A stretch of DNA of 64,000 bases from an uncultured Pelagibacteraceae bacterium. Lineage in GTDB: Bacteria; Pseudomonadota; Alphaproteobacteria; Pelagibacterales; Pelagibacteraceae. Shown piece after piece: positions 10,916-21,634 of this stretch. The stretch covers positions 1 through 64,000 of the forward strand of contig CACCFV010000003.1 in the NCBI GenBank assembly GCA_902544985.1, read 5' to 3'. The notes under the pieces are model-generated. The model made no database searches and was not told the origin of the DNA. It saw nothing but the letters and a program-made list of their open reading frames with translations. Position numbers and translations under genes: made by a program. How positions within the stretch are numbered: the first letter of the stretch is position 1; every line of letters begins with the position of its first letter.

Positions 10916-11578
10916 TTATTCTCCTAAGACTTCTTTAATAATTTTAAAGTCAATTGATTTTTTTTTTTTTAAGCTTAATTGATCGATCTTATATATGAAA
11001 TCATATATTTTACTATATGATCTCTCAATTCTTTTAACAATAAACTCAATAAATTTATCATCCAAAGAGATTTGTCGATCAGATAAATTTTTTAATATAA
11101 TAGCAAATATTAAATCATCATCGGGTTTTTCAATATTCAATAAGATAAAGTTTTTTGCTCTAGACTTTAAATCTTTTAATTCAAAAGTGATATTAACAAT
11201 TGGTTTTATAGATGTAACAATAATAAATTTATTATCTTGGTCGATTAGATTAAAAAGACTGTAAAGTAATTTTTCATCGACATCTGAAGACAAATTTTCA
11301 ATTACAATATTTTCATAAATCTTTATTCTTTTTAAATCTTCGTTTTCTAAAGATTTACCCTCAAACTTTATGCCTTTGTTTTTATGTAAAAAAATATTAA
11401 TTAAATGAGTTTTTCCAGAGAGCTTTTCCCCTGAGATATTAACAAAATTTCTCTCCCATTTTGGCCATATGTTTAAAAAATCAAAAACATGTTTATTGCT
11501 TTTGGAAAGATAAAAATCATCGTTTTTAAAATTTTTATCATAATCAAATTTGATTATTGTTTGATCTGAGTCTCTCAT
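10916..11578 (-). CDS. DnaA-like ATPase domain protein (Hda/HdaA type)
   Basis: 220 aa; Walker A-like GEKLSGKTHLINIF; lacks the DnaA DNA-binding domain; beside the purM locus as in many Alphaproteobacteria. Confidence 0.75.
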   Translation of the reverse strand: MRDSDQTIIKFDYDKNFKNDDFYLSKSNKHVFDFLNIWPKWERNFVNISGEKLSGKTHLINIFLHKNKGIKFEGKSLENEDLKRIKIYENIVIENLSSDVDEKLLYSLFNLIDQDNKFIIVTSIKPIVNITFELKDLKSRAKNFILLNIEKPDDDLIFAIILKNLSDRQISLDDKFIEFIVKRIERSYSKIYDFIYKIDQLSLKKKKSIDFKIIKEVLGE

Positions 11579-12636
11579 TCAATCATCCAAACTTTTTTTT
11601 GTGTATTTAAATTATATTTTTTATTTTTCATTATATTAATAAAATTTTGGACTGTTCCATTAAATAAAACTTCATAAAATATGAATTCTTTATCAAATTT
11701 TTCTACAGAATAATCACTTACCATATCTATTTCATTTAAAAATAATTCAAAATTATTTGATTTTTTTAAATCGTCATTTTTAATTTTTATTGTAATAGGA
11801 ACTTTTATTGAAGTATTTATTTCATTAAGTTTTTTCCAAGTATCTTCAAATAAATTTTTCAAATTCTCAATTAAGAAATTAAGATCTGTTTCTTTATCTA
11901 AATTTATATTCTTAAAAGTATCATTCTTTATAATCTCATTTTTATCGCTATAAATTTTTGTTAAAATTCTTACTTCGTTTTTACCTTTAAAAATTACTGA
12001 AATGATAGAATTTCTTAAAAAATATTTTTTTGTAATATCATTAAAATCATAAGTTTCTATTACATCCAATTTTTCTTTGATGAAATTTAAATCTTCAAGG
12101 TCCTCTGAAGGAAGTAAATAATTTATTAATTGATATCTTTTATTTGTTTTATTCCAATCAGTATAAATTGGATTATTCGAAAAAATTGAAATATCATTTC
12201 CCTTTTCATTTATTATGACTGGGATAAATAAAAATTGTTTTTTGAGTATTCGTGATGGAAAAATATTCTTTTTTTCTAAATATTTAAAAATTTTTTTTTT
12301 ATTAAATGAAACACTTAGATTTACATAATATTTTTGATCTATAAATTTTTCTTCTTTAATCGAGAATGTTTCAATCATGCTTTTGATTTCATTTAACTTA
12401 ACATTTTCAATTTTTTTGAAATCTGGCGATTTGATTAAAGAGTAGACTAATTCAAAAAAAGCTTTCTTGAATCCTAAATCAATTACTTTATTTTTATCAA
12501 AATTAATTTCAAATGGCTGGGAAATTTCAATATCATTGATTTCAAAAGATTTTGCTTTAACAACCTCTGTGGAAAAAAAAAATATTATTAAAGCTAGAAA
12601 AGAAAAAAAAATATATAAACGTTTGATATAATACAT
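11575..12636 (-). CDS. Secreted protein, possibly DUF2066 family
   Basis: 353 aa with N-terminal signal segment; tentative family assignment from pattern and position between hda-like and purM genes. Confidence 0.5.
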   Translation of the reverse strand: MYYIKRLYIFFSFLALIIFFFSTEVVKAKSFEINDIEISQPFEINFDKNKVIDLGFKKAFFELVYSLIKSPDFKKIENVKLNEIKSMIETFSIKEEKFIDQKYYVNLSVSFNKKKIFKYLEKKNIFPSRILKKQFLFIPVIINEKGNDISIFSNNPIYTDWNKTNKRYQLINYLLPSEDLEDLNFIKEKLDVIETYDFNDITKKYFLRNSIISVIFKGKNEVRILTKIYSDKNEIIKNDTFKNINLDKETDLNFLIENLKNLFEDTWKKLNEINTSIKVPITIKIKNDDLKKSNNFELFLNEIDMVSDYSVEKFDKEFIFYEVLFNGTVQNFINIMKNKKYNLNTQKKVWMIE

Positions 12637-12659
12637 ACTTAAATTTAAAACCTATATTA

Positions 12660-13688
12660 ATGAATAAAAATCTCTTTACCTATAAAAAAAGTGGGGTCAA
12701 TATTAATGCTGCAGATAAATTTGTAAGTTTCATATCTAATATTTCATCAAAAAAAAGAGGCAATAAAAAGAATGCTAATATTGGTGGCTTTGGTTCAGTC
12801 ACAGATTTGCCAAAAGATATAAAAAATCCAAAAATAGTGGCTTGTACTGATGGAGTGGGAACAAAAATAGAGATCGCAAACTTACTAAATAAATATGACA
12901 CTATAGGAATAGATCTAGTTGCTATGAGTGTAAATGATTTAATTGTACAAGGAGCAAAACCTTTATTTTTTTTAGACTACATTTCAATTAATAAAATTGA
13001 TTTAAAAAAAATGAAAGCAATAATTCGTGGAATAGTTAAAGGGTGTGATATTGCAGAATGTAGTTTGGTTGGTGGTGAGACTGCCGAAATGCCAGACACT
13101 TATGAAAAGGGTAAATTTGATATAGCTGGTTTCGCTGTTGGAATTACGGATAAAAAAAAAATACTTTATAAAAATAAGATAAAAAAAGGAGATTTAATTT
13201 TAGCTGTTCCATCTAGTGGTTTACATTCAAATGGTTTTTCACTTGTTAGGCATTTATTAAAAATTAAAAAAATAAATATAAAAAAAGATCTATTTCTTAA
13301 AAAAGAATTGATAAAGCCAACAAAAATTTATGTAAAAGAAATCTTAAATCTTGTGAAAAGAAATTTATTAAAAAGTTGTGCTAATATAACTGGTGGTGGA
13401 TTAGCTGATAATATTAGTAGAGTTATTCCCGATAACTTGTCAGCAGAAATAGATTTAAATAGAATTAAACCTCTAAAGATTTTTAATTGGCTTAAGACAC
13501 ATAAAATCAGTGATAAAGAAATGCTTAAAACTTTTAATTGTGGAGTTGGATTTTGTTTAATAATAAACCCCAAATATATAAAAAAAATAAATAAATTTTT
13601 TTCAAAGGAATATAAACCTTATGTTATTGGTAAAATTTCTAAAAATAGAAACAAAGTAAGTCTTAATGGTAAAATTAACTGGCTATAA
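12660..13688 (+). CDS. purM: Phosphoribosylformylglycinamidine cyclo-ligase
   Basis: 342 aa; ACTDGVGTKIEIA, LVGGETAEMPDTY, GLHSNGFSLVR, ITGGGLADNISRV. Confidence 0.96.
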   Translation: MNKNLFTYKKSGVNINAADKFVSFISNISSKKRGNKKNANIGGFGSVTDLPKDIKNPKIVACTDGVGTKIEIANLLNKYDTIGIDLVAMSVNDLIVQGAKPLFFLDYISINKIDLKKMKAIIRGIVKGCDIAECSLVGGETAEMPDTYEKGKFDIAGFAVGITDKKKILYKNKIKKGDLILAVPSSGLHSNGFSLVRHLLKIKKINIKKDLFLKKELIKPTKIYVKEILNLVKRNLLKSCANITGGGLADNISRVIPDNLSAEIDLNRIKPLKIFNWLKTHKISDKEMLKTFNCGVGFCLIINPKYIKKINKFFSKEYKPYVIGKISKNRNKVSLNGKINWL

Positions 13689-14247
13689 AAAAGTTAAGTC
13701 TGCAGTTTTTATTTCTGGTACTGGAAGTAACTTAAAATCTTTAATAAAATTTTCTAAAAAGAAAAAATCACCAATTTCTATTGATTTAATAATCTCAAAT
13801 AATCCTAAAGCTAAAGGTTTAAAACTTGGTAAAATATATAAGATAAAAAGAAAAGTTTATAATTTTAAAAGAAAATATAGAATTGAAAATCAAATACTTT
13901 CTGATTTAAAAGAGCATAAGGTCAAAATGATATGTTTGGCAGGATTTATGAAAATTTTATCCAGAAATTTTATCACTAAATTTAAAGGTAAGATTTTGAA
14001 TATTCATCCTTCATTGCTTCCTAAATATAAAGGTTTAAATACTCATCAAAGAGCTTTGGATAATAATGAAAAATATTCAGGGTGTACTGTTCATTTTGTT
14101 AATTCAAAGTTAGATTCTGGAAAAATTATTTTACAAAAAAAAGTAAAAATCTTAAAAAATGATACTAAAAACTCTCTAGCCAGAAAAGTACTTATTCAAG
14201 AACATAAGCTTTATCCAAGATCTATATTAAAAATTTTTAGTCTTTGA
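13666..14247 (+). CDS. purN: Phosphoribosylglycinamide formyltransferase
   Basis: 193 aa; VFISGTGSNLKSLI, ICLAGFMKILS, LNIHPSLLPKYKG, GCTVHFVNSKLDSG; overlaps purM end. Confidence 0.95.
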   Translation: MVKLTGYKKVKSAVFISGTGSNLKSLIKFSKKKKSPISIDLIISNNPKAKGLKLGKIYKIKRKVYNFKRKYRIENQILSDLKEHKVKMICLAGFMKILSRNFITKFKGKILNIHPSLLPKYKGLNTHQRALDNNEKYSGCTVHFVNSKLDSGKIILQKKVKILKNDTKNSLARKVLIQEHKLYPRSILKIFSL

Positions 14248-14647
14248 AAAAGAAATCTATTTCTATTTTAGCATTATCAACACTGTCAGATCCATGCACA
14301 GAATTTTTATCAATCGAGATTCCATATTTTTTTCGAATGGTTCCTTCCTCAGCATCTTTTGGATTTGTAGCTCCCATAAGTTCTCTATTCCCTTTTACCG
14401 CATTCTCTTTTTGAAGTATCATAACAACTATTGGACCCGAAGAAAGATATTCACATAAATCATTATAAAATGGCTTTGTTTCGTGAACCTTATAAAATTT
14501 TTCAGCCTCAGCCTTTTCAATTTGAATTTTTTTTTCTTTAAGAATTTGGAAACCATTACTTTTGAACATTTCTTTAATTTCGCCCTCAAGATTTCTTTCT
14601 ACAGCATCTGGTTTAATAATAGATAAGGTTTGTTCAATATTACTCAT
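14237..14647 (-). CDS. ndk: Nucleoside diphosphate kinase
   Basis: 136 aa; EQTLSIIKPDAVERN, RELMGATNPKDAEEGTIRKKYG, SVHGSDSVDNAKIEIDFFF. Confidence 0.96.
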   Translation of the reverse strand: MSNIEQTLSIIKPDAVERNLEGEIKEMFKSNGFQILKEKKIQIEKAEAEKFYKVHETKPFYNDLCEYLSSGPIVVMILQKENAVKGNRELMGATNPKDAEEGTIRKKYGISIDKNSVHGSDSVDNAKIEIDFFFKD

Positions 14648-16094
14648 AATGATCCTCTATAAGTTTGTTTAATAATCTAACTCCATAACCTGTTGCACCA
14701 CCTGAATTTAAGGCTCCACCATACTTAGAAAAAGCCATTCCAGCTATATCTAAATGAGCCCAAGGTGTTTTGTTTAAAATAAATCTTTGTAAAAATTGTG
14801 CAGCAGTAGTTGAACCAGCTCCACCAACATAATTAATATTTTGCATATCTGCATTTTTTGAGTCTATCAATTTATCGTAATTTTTATTTAAAGGCATCCT
14901 CCAGACCTTTTCTTCAACATGCTCACCCGACGCCATCAATTGTTTAGATAGTTTATCATCATTAGAGAATAAACCTGCATATTCAGACCCGAGCGAAACA
15001 ATAATTGCACCTGTCAAAGTTGCTAGATCTACAATAAACTTTGGTTTAAACTTTTCCTCAGTAAAGGTGAGTGCATCTGCAAGCACCAATCTTCCTTCCG
15101 CATCAGTATTTAAAATCTCAACTGTTTTACCACTATAAGACTTAACAATATCACCAGGTCTTTGTGCATTACCTCCAGGCATATTTTCAACTAGTCCAAC
15201 CACTCCCACTGCATTTATTTTTGCTTTTCTCAAAGCTAAGCTTTTCATTAATCCAACCACTACTGCAGAGCCTGCCATGTCATAAGTCATGTCTTCCATA
15301 AACTTAGCTGGCTTTAATGATATACCACCAGTATCAAAACAAACACCTTTGCCAACAAAAGCTAAAGGTTTAGATTTATCTTTTTTTCCATTCCATTCCA
15401 TTGTTACAAGATAAGATCCTCTAATACTTCCTTGGCCAACACCTAGCAAAGTATTCATGCCTAATTTTTTTAATTCCTTATCATTGTAAATCTTTATTTT
15501 TAAGCCAAGCTTACTTAATGATTTAATTCGTTTAGCATATTCATCTGGATGTAATACATTTCCAGGCTCTGACACTAAATCTCTAGTATAAAAAGTACCT
15601 TTTTCTAAAGAACTAAATTTTAACTGATCTTTATGATCAGGAATATTCTTTCCTATTACACTAATTAGAATATCATCTTCATTTTTTTTCGTTTTATATT
15701 TTTCAAATTTATAAGATTTTAATTTTATTCCGTGTAAAAAATATCCTATACTTTTTTTTTGTTTACTAGGAATTGTATCTGAATTAACAAAGTATTGTAC
15801 TTCTTTTAATTCATTTAAAATATTATAACATTTGGCACCCAAATTTTCTGCTTCAGATTCGGTAAGATTATTTTTAATCGAAACCAAAATTATTTTTTTT
15901 TTTGAACTGATATCAAAAGTTACAATTTTTTTTTTAATTTTTTTTTTTTGGATTAAATCTGAAATGTAAGAATATTCAGAATTAGATATGTGTTTTTTTA
16001 AACCAATTATATTGAATTTTTCATCTGTGAATAAAATGAGATTCCTCAATGTGTTATTTAAAGCCTTATTTTTGTAATTTATTTTAACTGTCAT
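14640..16094 (-). CDS. pepA: Leucyl aminopeptidase (M17)
   Basis: 484 aa; GKGVCFDTGGISLKPAKFMEDMTYDMAGSA, NTDAEGRLVLADAL. Confidence 0.96.
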   Translation of the reverse strand: MTVKINYKNKALNNTLRNLILFTDEKFNIIGLKKHISNSEYSYISDLIQKKKIKKKIVTFDISSKKKIILVSIKNNLTESEAENLGAKCYNILNELKEVQYFVNSDTIPSKQKKSIGYFLHGIKLKSYKFEKYKTKKNEDDILISVIGKNIPDHKDQLKFSSLEKGTFYTRDLVSEPGNVLHPDEYAKRIKSLSKLGLKIKIYNDKELKKLGMNTLLGVGQGSIRGSYLVTMEWNGKKDKSKPLAFVGKGVCFDTGGISLKPAKFMEDMTYDMAGSAVVVGLMKSLALRKAKINAVGVVGLVENMPGGNAQRPGDIVKSYSGKTVEILNTDAEGRLVLADALTFTEEKFKPKFIVDLATLTGAIIVSLGSEYAGLFSNDDKLSKQLMASGEHVEEKVWRMPLNKNYDKLIDSKNADMQNINYVGGAGSTTAAQFLQRFILNKTPWAHLDIAGMAFSKYGGALNSGGATGYGVRLLNKLIEDHYE

Positions 16095-16154
16095 AAAAAT
16101 CTAATTCAATCTATACGAGATAATGCTATATATGAATAAATTAATTATATTTCA

Positions 16155-17276
16155 ATGGAAAAAATTATATTTAGGAAATTAATATTAGACATCACTCTTA
16201 GAGCTTTAACTATAAGCTTTTCTCTAGGTTTAATTGTATGGATTGTACAAGCAGTAAATTATCTGGATTTTGTAATTGGAGAGGGGCACAACTTTAAAAT
16301 ATATTTTTACTACAATTTATATAATTTTCCCAAAATAATTCATAGGATTATACCTTTCGTATTTGCAATTTCTATATTTTTTGAACTGTTAAAATATGAA
16401 AAAAATAATGAACTTTTAATATTTTGGACCAACGGCATTAGTAAAAAAAAATTCATTTCAAATTTAATCAAATTCGCATTAATTGTAACCTTAATTCAGA
16501 TTTTTATTGGCAACTTGGTTTCTCCATCAAGTCAATATAAAGCTAGAGGATTTTTGAAAGACTCAAATATGGATTTTTTACCTAATTTAATTAATCAAGG
16601 AAAATTTATTGATACAGTTTCTGGATTAACTATTTTTATAAATGAAAAAAATGAAAATAATTCATTCAAAAATATATATATACAAGAAGGACAATTATTT
16701 GATTTTAAAGAAACTTCTAATCAAATTATTTATGCCAAAGAAGGTTTTTTGGTTGATGAGAATAAAAAACTTTTTAGATTAATGAATGGAAAAATTATAA
16801 GTACAAATGATGAGAAATTAATAAGTTTTGAATTTGATAAAATAGATTATGATTTATCAATATTTTCATCTAAAACAATTAAGGTACCAAAAATTCAAGA
16901 ACTATCATCTTTAAAAATAATAAGATGTTCTATAAGTTTGATGTCAAATCAAATTTATAATGATGAAATGTTTACCTGCGAGTCTGGAAAATTAAAAAAT
17001 CTTAATCAAGAACTTTACAAAAGGTTCATTAAGCCACTTTATTTACCTTTGTTAACCTTGGTTTGTTGTTTTTTATTAACGATATCAAAAGAACAAAATA
17101 ATTATACTTTTAAAACGATAAAAATTTTCTTCTTTGTATTTCTAATTTTAGTAACCTCAGAAACGTTAATGAGATATGCAGAAGACTCTAAGTTATATTT
17201 GTTTATTTTATTATGTATACCATTTGTTATTTATTACATTATTTATAGTTTTTTGATTCGAAAAGGAAATTTATGA
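16155..17276 (+). CDS. lptF: LPS export permease LptF (YjgP/YjgQ)
   Basis: 373 aa; multi-TM, LVSPSSQYKAR motif; paired with a second permease and lptD. Confidence 0.85.
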   Translation: MEKIIFRKLILDITLRALTISFSLGLIVWIVQAVNYLDFVIGEGHNFKIYFYYNLYNFPKIIHRIIPFVFAISIFFELLKYEKNNELLIFWTNGISKKKFISNLIKFALIVTLIQIFIGNLVSPSSQYKARGFLKDSNMDFLPNLINQGKFIDTVSGLTIFINEKNENNSFKNIYIQEGQLFDFKETSNQIIYAKEGFLVDENKKLFRLMNGKIISTNDEKLISFEFDKIDYDLSIFSSKTIKVPKIQELSSLKIIRCSISLMSNQIYNDEMFTCESGKLKNLNQELYKRFIKPLYLPLLTLVCCFLLTISKEQNNYTFKTIKIFFFVFLILVTSETLMRYAEDSKLYLFILLCIPFVIYYIIYSFLIRKGNL

Positions 17277-18352
17277 TCAAAACCTACGACAAATATTTTA
17301 TTAGTTTATTTTGTAAAAAATTATTATTAATTTTTTTGATATTTTTTTCATTAACATTTATTTTGACTATATTTGAGGAAATTACTTTTTTCAATGAAAC
17401 TCAATCAAAATTCTATTTACCATTTTTAATAGCTATTATGGATGTTCCAACTACCATTCTAGAAATATTTCCTTTTATTCTTTTAATATCTACACAACTT
17501 TTTTTTCTGGAAATCATAAAAAAAAAAGAGAATGAATTAATTAAGATTAATAATTTAAATAATTTTTATATAATAAAATTATTATCTATATGTGCTTTTC
17601 TTTTTGGGGTGTTGATTATAACAATTTATTATCCTTTTTCCTCCAAACTAAAATTTATTTATTCGGATGTAAAAAATATTTATTCAAAAGACGGTAAATA
17701 TTTGAAACATTATAACGAAAACGGGCTTTGGATAAAAGATGAAATTAACAACCATATTTACATTATAAATGCGTCAAAGACTAAAGATAACTTTTTAAGT
17801 GAAGTATTTATCTCAAAATTTACCAAGGAATTTAGATTAGTTGAAAATATTTTTTCAAAAAAAATTGACATAAGTTCTAATAATTGGGTAATTAAAGAAC
17901 CCATCATATTTAAAAATAACTATCAGATAGAATCAAAAGAGGACCTGATATTAAATAGTCATTTTAATATTAAAAAAATAAACAACACATTTAAAGATTT
18001 AAATTCTCTTAATATTCTTCAATTAATTGAAATTAAAAAAGAAAGTGAATTATTAGGTTATTCCTCAAAAGATATTGATTTACATATTTTGAAAATCATC
18101 TCACTACCTATTTACTTTGCTATAATGGTTATAATTTCATCCATTATTATGTTAAATATACCAAGGGATAAGCCGTATATTTTTCACATTTTATTGGGAA
18201 TTTTATTATCTGTAGTTATATACTATATTAATAACATCTTTAATATATTTGGGTTGACAAACAAAATACCCACTTATTTGTCTGTTTTTTTTCCAATAAT
18301 TTTATTAAGTATTATTTCTTTAATTGGTTTAATAAGGATTAATGAAAAGTAA
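17273..18352 (+). CDS. lptG: LPS export permease LptG (YjgP/YjgQ)
   Basis: 359 aa; multi-TM; tandem paralogue after lptF. Confidence 0.82.
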   Translation: MIKTYDKYFISLFCKKLLLIFLIFFSLTFILTIFEEITFFNETQSKFYLPFLIAIMDVPTTILEIFPFILLISTQLFFLEIIKKKENELIKINNLNNFYIIKLLSICAFLFGVLIITIYYPFSSKLKFIYSDVKNIYSKDGKYLKHYNENGLWIKDEINNHIYIINASKTKDNFLSEVFISKFTKEFRLVENIFSKKIDISSNNWVIKEPIIFKNNYQIESKEDLILNSHFNIKKINNTFKDLNSLNILQLIEIKKESELLGYSSKDIDLHILKIISLPIYFAIMVIISSIIMLNIPRDKPYIFHILLGILLSVVIYYINNIFNIFGLTNKIPTYLSVFFPIILLSIISLIGLIRINEK

Positions 18353-20702
18353 TATAAGAATTTATATAATAATTTTATTGCAAATTTTTTTTGCATTTAA
18401 ATCAATTTCTGACGAAATCGAATTCGAAGCAACAGATATTGAAATTTCAAATGATCAAAATTTAACCATTGCTAATAATGCAAGAGCATTAATTAAAGAT
18501 GATGGTATCATTGCAGAGGGCAAAAAAATAAAATATTTTAGAAATGAGTCATTATTAATTATTGATAAAGGAAAAATTTCCTCAATAGATCAAAATTTTG
18601 AAATAAACTCTAATTTTATTGAATATAAGATTAATGAATCTGAATTGAATTTCAGTAGAGATGTTAAAATTATTGATAAATCTAAAAGTCTTTTAATAAA
18701 TACAGATGAAATAAAATATAATGTTAAAAACCAACAAATAATAAGTCAAAGTAGTTCTAAAATTGAAGACAAATTAGGCAACATATATCAAGTGAAAGAT
18801 TTTAATTACTCTATTAAAGATAAATTAATAAAATTAAATAACTTAAAGGCTTTTGATGCTGATAAGAATACATTTATAGTAGATATTGCATTTTTAGATT
18901 TAAAAAAAAACGAGCTAATTGCTAAAGATGTTGGATTAAATTTTAAAATTTCAAAGGAGTCTGAAAATGAACCAAGGTTAAAAGGGAGAAGTTTGATTAA
19001 TAATGAAAAAGAGACAATAGTAAAAAAAGGAACGTTTACATTTTGTAAAAAAAGAGAAAAATGTCCACCTTGGGAAATGGGTGCCGAGGAAATTATTCAT
19101 GATAAAGAAAAAAAAATTATAAAATACAAAAACGCTAACCTAAAGATCTATGATAAGAAAGTTTTTTATTTTCCAAAATTTTTTCATCCTGACCCGACTG
19201 TAAAAAGACAAACCGGATTTTTAATTCCTAGATTGATAGACAATAGCACAACTGGTTTCTCTTTAAATCTACCCTACTTTTTAGTTTTGGCAGAAAATAA
19301 AGACATTACAATTAATCCAAGATTTTTCTCAGATAATAAACTTTTATTGCAATCGGAATTCAGACAAAAAAACAAAAACTCTGATCATATAGCTGACATT
19401 AGTCAATATATATCAAATGAGGAAAATTCTAAAAGTCACTTATTTTATAATTACGAAAAAAATTTCGAAACTAATAAATTTGATGATGTAGAATTAAAAT
19501 TTAGAGTTGAACAAGTATCTGATGAAACTTATCTTAAAGCCTATAAAATAGAGAGTCCTTTAATAAATGATACTTCAAATCTAATAAATTCGTTAAGTGT
19601 AAACTTTTTAAATCAAAATTCATCAATAAATACAAATCTTGATATTTATGAAGACTTAACCAAGCAAGACACTGACAAATATGAATATGTGCCAAATTTT
19701 AATTTTTCAAAAATCTATAATGAATACTATTCAATAAATTCTAATGGATATTATAAAAATTATAACACAAATATAAATGAAAAAATCTTAATTAATAATT
19801 TTGAATTTCAATCATTTCCAAATTTCTTAGATAATGGAATTATTAATGACAATAAATTTTTTATAAAAAATGTAAACTCTGATGCAAAAAATTCAAAGAA
19901 ATTTAAAAATAAAAGTTCAATTAGCTTTTCACCAACTCTGCAATCCAACTATTTGTATCCTTTGAAAAAAGAAACTGCAGAATACAACAATACAATTATT
20001 CCAAAATTATCTATTAGGTTAAGCGCACCTCACACAAAAGATTATAGCGCATCTGATAGAAAAATAAGTTATGACAATATTTTTAACTTAGATAGGTTAG
20101 GAATTACAGATGCTAATGAAGGAGGATTTTCAGCTACATATGGATACGAATACACTAAAGTAGATAAATCAAACTTAGAACAAAAAGTAAAAATTGCATT
20201 AGCAAACAATTTACGATTAAAAAAAAATGAAGATTTACCAAACAATTCAAATTTAGGTGATAAAGTCTCCGATTTTGTAGGGTTATTAGAATATAAGCCA
20301 AATAATTTGACAAAACTGAATTATGATTTTTCAATAAAAAACAATCTTGATGAAAAGAATTATGAGCTTTTTGGTTTCGAATTTTACTTGAATAATTTTA
20401 ATACAAAATTCGAATATTTGAATGAAAATAATAGCAATTTAAAAACATCTTATATTCAAAATGAAATTGGCTATAATTTAAATGAAAATAATAGATTAAT
20501 TTTTGAAAGAAGAGAAAATAAGGAAAAAAGTTTCACAGAATTTTATAATCTTATTTATCAATACCAAAATGATTGTTTAACAGCAGGAATAGAATACAAT
20601 AAAGAGTATTATAGTGATCAGGATTTAAAACCTTCTGAAAATTTATTCTTTAAAATATCAATTATACCTTTTGGAGGTTTTAACTCTCCAAATCTAAAAT
20701 GA
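18342..20702 (+). CDS. lptD: LPS-assembly protein LptD
   Basis: 786 aa; signal peptide; YFPKFFHPDPTVKRQTGFLIPRL motif; beta-barrel-like C-terminus; after lptFG. Confidence 0.9.
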   Translation: MKSNIRIYIIILLQIFFAFKSISDEIEFEATDIEISNDQNLTIANNARALIKDDGIIAEGKKIKYFRNESLLIIDKGKISSIDQNFEINSNFIEYKINESELNFSRDVKIIDKSKSLLINTDEIKYNVKNQQIISQSSSKIEDKLGNIYQVKDFNYSIKDKLIKLNNLKAFDADKNTFIVDIAFLDLKKNELIAKDVGLNFKISKESENEPRLKGRSLINNEKETIVKKGTFTFCKKREKCPPWEMGAEEIIHDKEKKIIKYKNANLKIYDKKVFYFPKFFHPDPTVKRQTGFLIPRLIDNSTTGFSLNLPYFLVLAENKDITINPRFFSDNKLLLQSEFRQKNKNSDHIADISQYISNEENSKSHLFYNYEKNFETNKFDDVELKFRVEQVSDETYLKAYKIESPLINDTSNLINSLSVNFLNQNSSINTNLDIYEDLTKQDTDKYEYVPNFNFSKIYNEYYSINSNGYYKNYNTNINEKILINNFEFQSFPNFLDNGIINDNKFFIKNVNSDAKNSKKFKNKSSISFSPTLQSNYLYPLKKETAEYNNTIIPKLSIRLSAPHTKDYSASDRKISYDNIFNLDRLGITDANEGGFSATYGYEYTKVDKSNLEQKVKIALANNLRLKKNEDLPNNSNLGDKVSDFVGLLEYKPNNLTKLNYDFSIKNNLDEKNYELFGFEFYLNNFNTKFEYLNENNSNLKTSYIQNEIGYNLNENNRLIFERRENKEKSFTEFYNLIYQYQNDCLTAGIEYNKEYYSDQDLKPSENLFFKISIIPFGGFNSPNLK

Positions 20703-21634
20703 ATTTATTAAAAAAGTTAATCATTTTTATTTTTATATTCTTTTCGTTAATTAATTTTTCGTTATCTAAAATAAATTTTGAAATTAAAATGAAAATTAAT
20801 AATGAAATAATTACCACTTTTGATATTGAGCAAGAAATGAATTATCTCTTAGCACTAAATCCACAGTTAAATAGAATCGAGGATCAAGAATTAGAGATGT
20901 TAGCAAAAAAATCAATTATTAAAGAAAAAATTAGGGAAAATGAGATACTTAAGTACAAAAAACTAGAAATGAAAAATTTTAAATTTGAAGATTATATTGG
21001 TAATTTGGTCAGAAATTCAAACTTTTCTAGTCAAGAAGAGTTTATAAATTATCTGAGGAATTTTAATATTTCTTTAGATGATTTGAAAAAAAAAATTTAT
21101 ATAGAAAATGAGTGGAAAAGTTTAATCTATGCTAAATATATCGATAGTATTAAAATTGATAAAGTAAAACTTAATAAAAAAATAGATAATATAAGTAAAA
21201 ACAAATCTTTATTAGAGTACAATCTTTCAGAGATTGTTTTTAAAAAAGAGAATAATACACTATTAACAGAGTTAATTGATCAAATAATAAAAAGTATTGA
21301 GAATGTAGGTTTTGAAAATACTGCTAATCTTTATAGTATATCTGATAGTTCGAAAGTTGGAGGTAAAATCGGTTGGATACAAAAAAATAATCTATCAGAT
21401 GAAATAAATAATAATTTAATTAATCTTAATAAAAATTCATATAGCAAACCGATAAAAATCGGGAATAACTATTTGATTTTAAAAATTAATGATAAGAGAA
21501 ATACCACAATAGAAATTGATAAAAAAAAAGAATTAGAAAAAATGATTATGATAGAGACTACAAAACAATTAGATAAGTTTTCTAATATATTTTTTAACAA
21601 AATTAAACTAAATAACAAAATAAGTGAATTCTAA
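20699..21634 (+). CDS. surA: SurA-like periplasmic chaperone / parvulin-type PPIase
   Basis: 311 aa; signal peptide, KMKINNEIITTFDIEQEMNYL; reduced PPIC-like segment (SKVGGKIGWIQKNNLS); between lptD and pdxA. Confidence 0.8.
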   Translation: MNLLKKLIIFIFIFFSLINFSLSKINFEIKMKINNEIITTFDIEQEMNYLLALNPQLNRIEDQELEMLAKKSIIKEKIRENEILKYKKLEMKNFKFEDYIGNLVRNSNFSSQEEFINYLRNFNISLDDLKKKIYIENEWKSLIYAKYIDSIKIDKVKLNKKIDNISKNKSLLEYNLSEIVFKKENNTLLTELIDQIIKSIENVGFENTANLYSISDSSKVGGKIGWIQKNNLSDEINNNLINLNKNSYSKPIKIGNNYLILKINDKRNTTIEIDKKKELEKMIMIETTKQLDKFSNIFFNKIKLNNKISEF